Position numbers and translations under genes: made by a program. A model generated the notes under the pieces. That model saw only the letters and a program-made list of their open reading frames with translations. It was not told the origin of the DNA and did not search any database. Of a DNA stretch of 64,000 nt, positions 10,962-19,929 are shown in pieces (the stretch's first letter is position 1; every line of letters begins with the position of its first letter). The DNA lies in NCBI GenBank assembly GCA_026394555.1, contig JAPKXZ010000051.1:59096-123095 (forward strand), written 5' to 3'. The DNA comes from Methanothrix sp. (lineage in GTDB: Archaea > Halobacteriota > Methanosarcinia > Methanotrichales > Methanotrichaceae).

Positions 10962-12413
10962 ATGGCGGAAGAAAAAATGACCACAAATCAAGGTTATCCG
11001 ATCTCCGACGACAACAGCTCCCTGACGGTCGGAAATCGCGGTCCCACCTTATTGCAGGATTTCCAGTTCATTGAAAAGATCGCCCACTTCGACCGGGAGC
11101 GCATTCCGGAAAGGGTGGTGCATGCCAAAGGCGCTGGGGCATTTGGCTACTTCCTGGTCTACAAATCAATGGCCAAATACACAAAGGCCCAATTCCTCCA
11201 GGACCCAAGCGCTAAAACCCCGGTCTTTGTCAGGTTCTCGACCGTTGCCGGAAGCAGAGGCTCAGCCGACACGGTCAGAGATGTGAGGGGATTTGCAACC
11301 AAATTCTACACGAAGGAGGGCAATTACGACCTGGTAGGCAACGACATCCCAGTTTTCTTCATCAGAGATGCCATGAAGTTCCCGGACCTGGTTCATTCCG
11401 TGAAAGCGGAGCCGCACAACAACATCCCTTCCTCTTCTACCGGCCACAACAACTTCTGGGATTTCATATCGCTGACCCCCGAAGCTACCCATATGCTCAC
11501 CTGGGTATTCTCGGATCGGGGAACTCCGGCCAGCTACAGAAAGATGGAAGGCTTTGGAGTAAACACCTACAAATGGGTTAGCAATGAGGGCAAGACGACT
11601 CTGATCAAGTACCACTGGAAGCCCAAGCTTGGTGTGAAAAACTTCGATCGCGAGAAAGCTACCCGCATCGCCGGAGAGGACCCTGACTATCTCACAAGAG
11701 ACCTGTGGGAGGCTATCGAAAGAGGCGAGTATGTGGAGTACGAGTTTTTCGTGCAGATGATGGACATGTCGGAAGAGCAAAACCAGAGCTTCGATCCCCT
11801 GGACCCGACCAAGACCTGGCCGGAGGACAAGTTCCCCTTGATGCCGGTGGGCAAGATGGTGCTGGACAGAAATCCTGAGAACTTTTTCACCGAGGTTGAG
11901 CAGGCAGCCTTCTGCCCGGCCAACCTCGTTCCAGGCATCGAGTTTTCCGATGATAAGCTCTTGCAGGGCAGAACCTTCTCCTATGTGGACACGCAGCGCT
12001 ACCGCCTGGGCGCCAACTTTCATGAGTTGCCCACCAACCGACCACTCTCGCCCACAGCGAACAACCAGCGTGATGGAGCCATGCAGTCCCAGGTGTTCCA
12101 GGGGCCGGTGAACTTTGGGCCCAGCAGCCGGGGCGGGCCGGTGACGACTCCCGTGGAGGGCACGCCCTACAGTCCCCATATTCAAGGGAACCTGGTTCGA
12201 GAGAAGATCAAGAAGACGGACGACTTCAGCCAGGCTGGGGAGAGATATCGCTCCATGAGCAAGACGGAGATAAAGCATCTGGTGGAAAACCTGGTGGCCG
12301 ATCTAAGCCACGTCACCGATCCGGCCATCCAGAAGCGAGCTATCGAGAACCTGGCAAAGGCGGATGAGGGGCTGGGAAGAGCGGTTGTGGCAGGGTTCGG
12401 GCTGGAGAAATAG
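10962..12413 (+). CDS. katA: monofunctional heme catalase
   Basis: FDRERIPERVVHAKGAGAFGYF, PVFVRFSTVAGSRGSADTVRDVRGFATKFYT, heme ligand region FSYVDTQRYRLGANF. Confidence 0.96.
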   Translation: MAEEKMTTNQGYPISDDNSSLTVGNRGPTLLQDFQFIEKIAHFDRERIPERVVHAKGAGAFGYFLVYKSMAKYTKAQFLQDPSAKTPVFVRFSTVAGSRGSADTVRDVRGFATKFYTKEGNYDLVGNDIPVFFIRDAMKFPDLVHSVKAEPHNNIPSSSTGHNNFWDFISLTPEATHMLTWVFSDRGTPASYRKMEGFGVNTYKWVSNEGKTTLIKYHWKPKLGVKNFDREKATRIAGEDPDYLTRDLWEAIERGEYVEYEFFVQMMDMSEEQNQSFDPLDPTKTWPEDKFPLMPVGKMVLDRNPENFFTEVEQAAFCPANLVPGIEFSDDKLLQGRTFSYVDTQRYRLGANFHELPTNRPLSPTANNQRDGAMQSQVFQGPVNFGPSSRGGPVTTPVEGTPYSPHIQGNLVREKIKKTDDFSQAGERYRSMSKTEIKHLVENLVADLSHVTDPAIQKRAIENLAKADEGLGRAVVAGFGLEK

Positions 12414-12432
12414 ATTGGGAAAGGGGACGAGT

Positions 12433-12458
12433 CCGGGCAGCCATTTGTGGCAGCCCGG
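12433..12458. terminator. hairpin between convergent genes
   Basis: CCGGGC-a-GCCA-tttg-TGGC-a-GCCCGG. Confidence 0.5.
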
Positions 12459-12528
12459 TTCGTTCTCAGCCTACTGGAACGACGAGGTACTACGTGGAAG
12501 TTAGGACTTGGTTATATCTTAGACTTAG

Positions 12529-14196
12529 TTATCCCATCATGATTTCTTCTATCAAACCCAATTCAACCAACTTCTCGTTAATCCTCTGATCAACTATCCT
12601 GGCTATATCTTCGTCACCATTAATCAGGCCTGTGGATTTCGTTCCTTCCTTCGGAACGGGAGCATCTTTCTGGAAGATCCGCAAAGGATGGATGAAGAAG
12701 GGCTTGTCTTCCTTGCGTCCATCCCTAAGCCTTTTTCTGGCCTCCGTCAGCTCGAAGACAAAACCGCTTTTTTGGCCGGAGCCATCCGGGCCGAAGAAGA
12801 ACATCTTAAGAGCCTCCTTGGAGGCCTCCGTCAGCTTGACCTGCTCGGCCGGCTTGCCATCTTTTTTGCCCTTTTCTTCTTGTTTGCCTTCATAAAACAG
12901 ATCTTCCGGCTGCTGGCTCATGTACTGCAAAGCCTGAGATATCACCATGCAAAATCTATTTTCCAGCGTGCCCACCTTCTGGTAGGCCTTGGGATCGCCT
13001 CCATAGGGATTTCTTAGCAGAATCAATATCTCATTATTTCCCTCACCCATCTTCCTGGACGGCCATATGCTTTCCGGCGCGATGCCCGTCTCCCTGGAGA
13101 GAATCTCTCTTATCTTCTCCGAATCGATGAAACCGCGGCAGAAGACCATGGCAAAGTCCGCCTTTTCCGGAGAGCAGCCAAAGAGCTTTCCCTCTTCGCT
13201 CAGCGCTTTCTTGATAAGGGCCTCCTCAGGATCGGCGCTCCTCGGCAGGGATGCAAAGAGGGGCACAAATATAGGTGGCCGGGAGAGGCCGCCGGATGAG
13301 TGCTGGGCTACAGCCTGGCTGGGGGGTATCTCTCCGGGATAGTCACGTGCCGCCACAAGGGGCTGCATCATCTTATGAATGAATTGGTTGGCTGCAACGT
13401 AATCATTTCCATATCTTTCCAATAAAATCTCATTATCGACGATGATGACTCCATTGGCCCCGCCACCCTTGGTGAGAAGATCGTAAATGGCGCTTATCGC
13501 TGCCAGGTTCCTTCTTGCGCTCTTTGAAAACTGAGCCTTGTCTGCATAGTCACCAGGTTCGGTCAATATGCCCAGTGCAAAAACAGGGTAATCTGCCTTG
13601 CCTTCATTTCGGATATGGTTAATAATAGGATTAATAAATCCTGTTCCTGTTCCTCCGCCAAAGGAGACCACAAAGAGGATGCCATCGCACTCTCCTTTTC
13701 CCAGTGTTGTGAAGTCTCTTATGGCATTCCAGGCACTGTCGAATATGGGATTGGGGGCCTGGTTGGCATTTCCACCCATTGATTCAACCATTTCTTTATT
13801 CATGGTTTGGGCAACGAGGGCCTGGATCTCTTTATCCGTATCAAAGATTTCAAATACGGCCTTAAGATACTGGGCATCTCTAACAAAGCCTTGCTTCTTT
13901 ACATCATATCCATATTTTTCCTTGACGGCGACATGAACAGCACAGCCATCAGCCACCGCGTCATGAGGGATGTAAAAGCAGGGGTAGCATCCTTCCTCCA
14001 TGTCCCCGAAGAAATGCTGGATATTCTTAGCATCATTCTTATCAGCTTCCAGCCATATTCCCTGCATCTTGCCAGGAGAAAGATACTCAGCTCCTGTTAT
14101 GTGAGAGAGAAGCTGGAAATCCAGATCCTCATTTCCCAAAAACTCCTGGGTTATTTTTCCGCCGGCTCCGCCAATGCCAACAATGCATAGTCTCAT
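12529..14196 (-). CDS. FtsZ/tubulin-superfamily-like GTPase (non-canonical)
   Basis: N-terminal GIGGAGGKI; tubulin signature FGGGTGTGFINPIINHI; lacks the overall organisation of canonical FtsZ. Confidence 0.8.
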   Translation of the reverse strand: MRLCIVGIGGAGGKITQEFLGNEDLDFQLLSHITGAEYLSPGKMQGIWLEADKNDAKNIQHFFGDMEEGCYPCFYIPHDAVADGCAVHVAVKEKYGYDVKKQGFVRDAQYLKAVFEIFDTDKEIQALVAQTMNKEMVESMGGNANQAPNPIFDSAWNAIRDFTTLGKGECDGILFVVSFGGGTGTGFINPIINHIRNEGKADYPVFALGILTEPGDYADKAQFSKSARRNLAAISAIYDLLTKGGGANGVIIVDNEILLERYGNDYVAANQFIHKMMQPLVAARDYPGEIPPSQAVAQHSSGGLSRPPIFVPLFASLPRSADPEEALIKKALSEEGKLFGCSPEKADFAMVFCRGFIDSEKIREILSRETGIAPESIWPSRKMGEGNNEILILLRNPYGGDPKAYQKVGTLENRFCMVISQALQYMSQQPEDLFYEGKQEEKGKKDGKPAEQVKLTEASKEALKMFFFGPDGSGQKSGFVFELTEARKRLRDGRKEDKPFFIHPLRIFQKDAPVPKEGTKSTGLINGDEDIARIVDQRINEKLVELGLIEEIMMG

Positions 14197-14837
14197 CTTC
14201 TCGCCTCCCAGGCCTCTCTATAAATAGGCATGACAAGTACTCCGGTCGATACAACCAAAAGCATCAGGCTCAAAATTTCGGCAGGCTGCGAATGAGCCGG
14301 ATAAATGGTGCCGATATAGGCCGACAGCAATACTGAGGTGCACAAGGCAATAACCGTCATGCTGATCATCTTCTTCACGGTTTTGGAGATGGAATAGAAG
14401 CTATACAATTCCATTAGCTTTAATTCTCTGTGATCTTCAGGAAGCTTATCGAGTAAGAGAATAATCGTCGCGGCAAGACAGGCTACAAGAATGCCGAAGA
14501 TAGCAAATCCCCAGTTACTGGAGGCCAATTCGGCGATATTCATGTAGCTATAGGGAAGGATGGTCGGAACCAGCAGGTAAAGATAGGCTACGGCCACAAA
14601 GAGCATTATCCACGATGCTAGGGCTAAAGCTGTGAAGTTTGAGCCCTGGGAAACAGTCATCTCTTTGTAAAGAAGCTCTTTAGAGACTTCTTTTTTATGC
14701 TGCAGGACAGCCATAAGCTTGTGGACCCTATTTAAGTTATTGATATGCAAAATCGCTGCAATAATCAGCAATAATGCCAGCAGCAATGTACCTGCGGGAA
14801 ATAGGATGTTTATTACGGTTGAGATATCTATCTCCAT
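14193..14837 (-). CDS. multi-pass integral membrane protein of the FtsZ-like operon
   Basis: Several hydrophobic segments (LLALLLIIAAILHI, WIMLFVAVAYLYLLVPTI, GFAIFGILVACLAATIILLL, ...); 4-bp overlap with downstream gene. Confidence 0.75.
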   Translation of the reverse strand: MEIDISTVINILFPAGTLLLALLLIIAAILHINNLNRVHKLMAVLQHKKEVSKELLYKEMTVSQGSNFTALALASWIMLFVAVAYLYLLVPTILPYSYMNIAELASSNWGFAIFGILVACLAATIILLLDKLPEDHRELKLMELYSFYSISKTVKKMISMTVIALCTSVLLSAYIGTIYPAHSQPAEILSLMLLVVSTGVLVMPIYREAWEARR

Positions 14838-14839
14838 TC

Positions 14840-16384
14840 CTAGCCCCTCCTCAACATTTTGAGAACTTTGCCGGCAAAGCTTCCACCAGATTTGCCCTTG
14901 CGTTCTTGTTTATTGCTCTTCCTGTCCCCTGCTTTGCCTGATGCGCTTTCATGAGCCTCAATTCCTTTTTTAAGCTTTCTTTCGATGAAAAAGCTACCCA
15001 TTAGTATCAGGAAAAGCATCGGTACTAAATTCAGGACCATTACCGGATTATAGATGCTATAGGGCACGATCTTGCCGTTGATCAGAACACCCGTCTGCTC
15101 CATGTCATCCTTGCCGCTCTGATCGTATTCCGAGTACTTAACTCTGTAATAAAAGGTCTCGCCCGCATCGGTAACCTGGAAGGGTTTAGTGTTATTGAAG
15201 TTCACCTCGACGGGATCGGGTCCTATTCTGACCGTCTTCGTCTCCACAGTCTTCCATTCATTGTTGCCGGTCCTTGTGCTCAGAGTGAAGGCTACGTCGT
15301 ACTCTTCAGGGTTCAGATTCTTTGCCCTCACGTTGAATCCATACTTCTCCCACCAGTAGTAATTCTCGCTGGTAAAAGAAAAGCCCAGCTTATCCACAGA
15401 GAGCTTTGGACCTTTGCGGATATTGGGTCCGTTTAATGGATCTGCAGGATCTTTGCTGATAAAATCAATGCCATCATCATAGCTGTAGTAGTAGGTAAAG
15501 TTCCTACCTGCGTCAGCCTCTTTAAAGAATCCATATTCGTTGGCCTTGAAGCTAACAGGGCCTGGTTTCATGTTCAGTGTTTCATTCTTCAGCTCAACGC
15601 CGTTCTCATCCAGAATGTGCAGTGTCACATTGAGCAAATCTCCATCTGCATCGGCGATATTAGCCTTGTACTCGATGGGATCATTGTACCTCACGAGGCC
15701 TGATGGAGTAACATTGAAGTCGCTCATGACCGGCAGGCTGTTGGTTACATTGAAGACCAGCTCGCTGTAATAGGGGGGCATCAGCCCGGAGTAGCTTGCT
15801 GTGCTCCATTTATTGACTCCGTCGCTCACATTGGCGCGCACCTTTACCACCCCCACATTCTTGAGGTAGGCAAAAGACGGCAGCATGCCCCATACTCTCA
15901 AGGTGGTATTGGTCTTTTCACTATACTCGTTGGTCTGAATCTTCTCCGGCCAGGAGTTGAGACGCTCGTATTTGTTCGAACCTGGGTTCTTTACCTCCAG
16001 ATAGAGGTCGAGCATGCGGCGCATCTCCAGCGGATTGTTATTGGTGGCAACCGTTATGATCTCCAGAGGCTGGTTTCGGCTGACTGTGGTATTGTTCCCT
16101 TTGTAGTACATGAGCACAGTGGGCATTTCGTAACTTTCGTTTGTGATCGGATTCTTCCAAAGTATGGTTTTCAACTCTTCGAACATCGCAGGCTTGTTCT
16201 TCTTTCCATCCTGCACAGCTTTAAGCAATCCACTGATATCGATCTGCTTGCTGCCGCCTCCGCCGCCTCCGCTGCTACCACTGCCACCCGATGATCCCGC
16301 GGATTTAGTGGCCGGGCCTATCACATTTTGCACCGACAGCAAAAATGCAAATATGACCAGGATGCAGATCAATTTCCGATTCAT
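14840..16384 (-). CDS. secreted/membrane-anchored beta-sandwich protein with C-terminal TM and basic cytoplasmic tail
   Basis: N-terminal signal, GSSGGSGSSGGGGGG linker, Ig-like extracellular region, C-terminal VMVLNLVPMLFLILMGSFFIERKLKKG plus Lys/Arg-rich tail. Confidence 0.75.
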   Translation of the reverse strand: MNRKLICILVIFAFLLSVQNVIGPATKSAGSSGGSGSSGGGGGGSKQIDISGLLKAVQDGKKNKPAMFEELKTILWKNPITNESYEMPTVLMYYKGNNTTVSRNQPLEIITVATNNNPLEMRRMLDLYLEVKNPGSNKYERLNSWPEKIQTNEYSEKTNTTLRVWGMLPSFAYLKNVGVVKVRANVSDGVNKWSTASYSGLMPPYYSELVFNVTNSLPVMSDFNVTPSGLVRYNDPIEYKANIADADGDLLNVTLHILDENGVELKNETLNMKPGPVSFKANEYGFFKEADAGRNFTYYYSYDDGIDFISKDPADPLNGPNIRKGPKLSVDKLGFSFTSENYYWWEKYGFNVRAKNLNPEEYDVAFTLSTRTGNNEWKTVETKTVRIGPDPVEVNFNNTKPFQVTDAGETFYYRVKYSEYDQSGKDDMEQTGVLINGKIVPYSIYNPVMVLNLVPMLFLILMGSFFIERKLKKGIEAHESASGKAGDRKSNKQERKGKSGGSFAGKVLKMLRRG

Positions 16385-19300
16385 TGTTTTGGCACCTCAG
16401 TCTTTCTCTTAATATCGAAATCGTAGTAAGGCGACGTTTGAGACTCTGGGATTTGCCATTTAAACGCCTGCTCACCTGTCCCGAACCGGTAATCACGGCA
16501 CTTGTCCGTAATCTTCCAGGTCTTGATAAGCTCAGGGATGCTATTGTCTCCACCCATAAGGCATACGGTCAGGTTCTCTGAGGAATTGACCGATGCCCAG
16601 AAGTCATGTACTTTGCCGTTTAAGTTGTCTCCTGCATTGGATATTACAGCGATGATGTCCGGCCCTTCAAATTGTGTTGTTTCTTTCCGATCAATTATGA
16701 ACTTGTATTCAGCCTTACCAAGGAATGGTGTCTTCCAGAAGGGCTTGAGGGCCCAGCTTACGCTTCTCGTGACAGGATTGAGTTGCTTTGTGCCTTCTAC
16801 AATCTCCCAATTTGATCCGTATGCCCTTACCGATAGCCCAATCCATGGCATCTCTTCGGAACTCCAGTTCAGAAGCTTCAGGGTATAGGTCAATGTATGA
16901 AGCGGGTCTTTCTCATCCCAGGCCTGTATGACACCTACTGCGGGCGTTACATTGCCGATTACCGTCACCGAACTGTCGTTGAAGAGTCCACCATCATCGA
17001 GCTTTGGAGACACCGGTGTGGTTGATACCAACTTCGGCTTGCCTCCGCTGATGGTCGGCCCGGGATAGACCTCAGATTCATAAGTCTTATCGGCAAAACT
17101 GGCAGTATATCGGAATTTGGCCTGCACTCCTTCCGAATCAGCGCACCTGCTCTTAAACGGTGTAGCATTTAGATTGAGAGTCGTTTCGCCTGCCAGGACC
17201 TTTCCGGAGGCTCTCTGCACCCACATGAAGCTGCAGGGATTATAGACCTCCAGTGCCACCTTCATCTCCACGCTGCTCTTCACAGGCACCGAGTAGGCAT
17301 AGGTTTCATTCCATTTGCCTTTTACAGGCGCTACGGTCGCATCGCCAAAGTTGATTGATATTGCTTTAACATCAATCGACTTTTCTGCCAGCAGCATTTC
17401 CGCGGCAAGACTGGAATGCTTGTAGCTGATCGTGTAATTAAAGCTCTTGCCTATATCTGTCTCCTCGAAGGGCAGGCTCCAGTCGTACCGATATTGATTG
17501 CCGCCCAGAGCTATTCCCTGGCTTGTCTCATCGATACTCTTTTCCGGCCCATTTAGCCTAAGGACGGCCTGGCCCTGGCCAGCTCCATATTCTACCACAG
17601 CCGCAATGCTGCTGGAAGATTCGCTGCCCTCGGAGACATAGACCACGGGATCGCTGTCCAGGGAGATGAGGACTGGCTTACCACCTTCGAAGGTCGGGCC
17701 CTGGTAGGGCTTTGAGGAGTAATCATTTCCAGCAAAGCTGGCCTTGAAACGATACTTAGCTCCTTCCTGCTGCATCTCTTTGCATTCATAGCCAAAAGGC
17801 GAAAGTGTCCAGTTGATCCATGACGACTGAGCCGTCGCTTTCTTTGCACCCTTATCCGTCCATTCGCTGCTGCAGGGGTCGTAAGTCTGGAGCCGGACTT
17901 CGAGAGGGACGATGGTAGTGTCGATCTTCAGGGAATAGGTGTAGCTGTCGTTCCACAGGCCCGCAGTTGGGGACACAAGTCCTTGGGAAAACTGCACGGA
18001 AAGAGATGCCACTCTAATGATTTTGTCCCCGAAGGCATAACTGCCGCCTTCGAGGGTAGGGTGGACAAAGGATAATGCGAGAGTGTAGTTGTTATTGATA
18101 TGGCGGTCGTCGAAAGCAACCTGCCACTTGTACTGATACCTGTTACCTCCCAGAGGCACTCCCTTTTCCGTCAAGTTCAGATCCTGATCAGGGCCAGACA
18201 GCCGGAAATTCATATCACCTAAACCCTTTGAGAATGTAACTGTGGCAATTATGTCCTGAGTGGTGCTCTCACCGGTGCGGACGTAAACGACTGGTGGATA
18301 TTGCAGATCCAGTTTTGGTATCTCTTCCACTACTTTGAAGCTGATGTTGGACTTCTCTGCCTGATAATTCCAGTTTTCATTCTTGTACACAACTTTGGCC
18401 AGGAAGGGCGCATTCTTGGCGAGCTGCACATCACTCCGGTTGAAGAGAGCCGGGATGTTATCATTGGTCCACTCGTAGACCAGGCTGCCGCCCCGCACAA
18501 CGGGCTCAGATGAGTCATAAGTCATCTCGCCTTTCTGGGGGTGGCTGATTATCAGGCTGGCCACGCTGCCGTCCGGCGTGCCGCCCACCATCTTGGCCCC
18601 CGCGTCCTTGACGTAGGCCTGAATGGTAAAGTTGGTATAATCCAGCAGCTTAGGAATGGCAACTTTTTCCAGAGAGGGGTTATAGGGCTGAAGTGAAATG
18701 TTATATGGTCCATAGGTCAAGGGATCGACCTTGAGATTGTTGTAGACCAGCTTGAAAGTGAAATCTCCGCCGTTTCTGTAGCTGGATAGATCCTCAGCCA
18801 CAATGCAGGAGTAGGTGCTCTTTCCTGAGGACTGGCAAGAAACGTCGGCTGTGGTCCAGCTCCTGGATTCCGCGGTGCCCAGCGGACCTGTGATCTCCAG
18901 ATGGCATGTCGGCTTGGGGTTTAGCCCGTCCATGTCCTTGAATCCCGCTGAGACTGCGATTCCCTGGAAGAAATAGGGCTTCTTCTCAAATTGTGTGCCG
19001 GTTAATGTGGGCGGCTGGACGATGGGGCCTTTTATTCGGGTAGTTTTTGCGACCTGCTGACCGCCCGCTAAGAATATGAATTCGAAGGTGGCGTTGCTGG
19101 TTTCAGCTATGCCGAATCGATCCTTGAAGCTGTAGGGGCCGAAGGTGAAAGAGGTTTTGCCCATGCCCGTTTGGCTGGGTGAAGAATCTGAGTAAACCAA
19201 CTGACCTTGGTCGTAGATATTAAGTTTCATGCTGAATTTTGTAACGGCAATCAAGCCTACTTTGCTGGCTGCCTCCTCGCTCATCCACACCTGAGCGGAG

Positions 19301-19512
19301 TAGGTGAAATCCTCATAGCCATATTCTGGAGTTACCACAGCGCTTCTGATTTCATAGCCGCTCTGGGCCGCGCATGGTGCGGCAAGGGATAAAGCAGAAA
19401 TTAAGCACAGGCATATTAGAAACAGTATATGATTATATCTCAATTTTTCCATCTTCTTGCGTAATAATCCATTTATATTTATTTCAGCTTTCGTCCCTTT
19501 CAAGTGGTTCAA
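16381..19512 (-). CDS. large secreted Ig-like repeat protein, first gene of the FtsZ-like operon
   Basis: Signal peptide ILFLICLCLISALSLAAPCAAQ; repeated units such as SVQFSQGLVSPTAGLWNDSYTYSLKI / SINFGDATVAPVKGKWNETYAYSVPV; 4-bp overlap with the next gene. Confidence 0.75.
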   Translation of the reverse strand: MNHLKGTKAEININGLLRKKMEKLRYNHILFLICLCLISALSLAAPCAAQSGYEIRSAVVTPEYGYEDFTYSAQVWMSEEAASKVGLIAVTKFSMKLNIYDQGQLVYSDSSPSQTGMGKTSFTFGPYSFKDRFGIAETSNATFEFIFLAGGQQVAKTTRIKGPIVQPPTLTGTQFEKKPYFFQGIAVSAGFKDMDGLNPKPTCHLEITGPLGTAESRSWTTADVSCQSSGKSTYSCIVAEDLSSYRNGGDFTFKLVYNNLKVDPLTYGPYNISLQPYNPSLEKVAIPKLLDYTNFTIQAYVKDAGAKMVGGTPDGSVASLIISHPQKGEMTYDSSEPVVRGGSLVYEWTNDNIPALFNRSDVQLAKNAPFLAKVVYKNENWNYQAEKSNISFKVVEEIPKLDLQYPPVVYVRTGESTTQDIIATVTFSKGLGDMNFRLSGPDQDLNLTEKGVPLGGNRYQYKWQVAFDDRHINNNYTLALSFVHPTLEGGSYAFGDKIIRVASLSVQFSQGLVSPTAGLWNDSYTYSLKIDTTIVPLEVRLQTYDPCSSEWTDKGAKKATAQSSWINWTLSPFGYECKEMQQEGAKYRFKASFAGNDYSSKPYQGPTFEGGKPVLISLDSDPVVYVSEGSESSSSIAAVVEYGAGQGQAVLRLNGPEKSIDETSQGIALGGNQYRYDWSLPFEETDIGKSFNYTISYKHSSLAAEMLLAEKSIDVKAISINFGDATVAPVKGKWNETYAYSVPVKSSVEMKVALEVYNPCSFMWVQRASGKVLAGETTLNLNATPFKSRCADSEGVQAKFRYTASFADKTYESEVYPGPTISGGKPKLVSTTPVSPKLDDGGLFNDSSVTVIGNVTPAVGVIQAWDEKDPLHTLTYTLKLLNWSSEEMPWIGLSVRAYGSNWEIVEGTKQLNPVTRSVSWALKPFWKTPFLGKAEYKFIIDRKETTQFEGPDIIAVISNAGDNLNGKVHDFWASVNSSENLTVCLMGGDNSIPELIKTWKITDKCRDYRFGTGEQAFKWQIPESQTSPYYDFDIKRKTEVPKQ

Positions 19513-19929
19513 CCCCTATTAATTCCGGAGTTTGTTTCTCCCAGCCAAATATATATAGCCCTTTCCCTCAATCCAATTTATGTCGAGATCTTTAATATCA
19601 TGCTTTCTCAAGAGCATATAATTTTCTTTTGCTGATGCTTTAAAGCAGCGCTATGAACAAGAATTTAAAAACACAATAGTGTCTGAACTTATGGATATGA
19701 AGGCACGATTATATCTGAAGGCCATCGCGATCTACCTATATCATAGAGATAGTATCCGCCAAATTATCATTCATCATAGTATTCTCAAAATGTCAATGAA
19801 GCGACCTCGACACTTCACAGCAGGGACTTTTGCAAGGTTTATGCAAAGGGTGACATCGCATCGTGGTAAATCTTTTATATCAATGAAATGTAAGTGAAAA
19901 GAAGCTTTTAAGAATAGGAGGGATTTTGC

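Noticed and set aside
11262-12278. 338-aa ORF antisense to katA
   Set aside because: The sense strand encodes an unambiguous catalase; the antisense frame is a codon-bias shadow with no recognisable domain.
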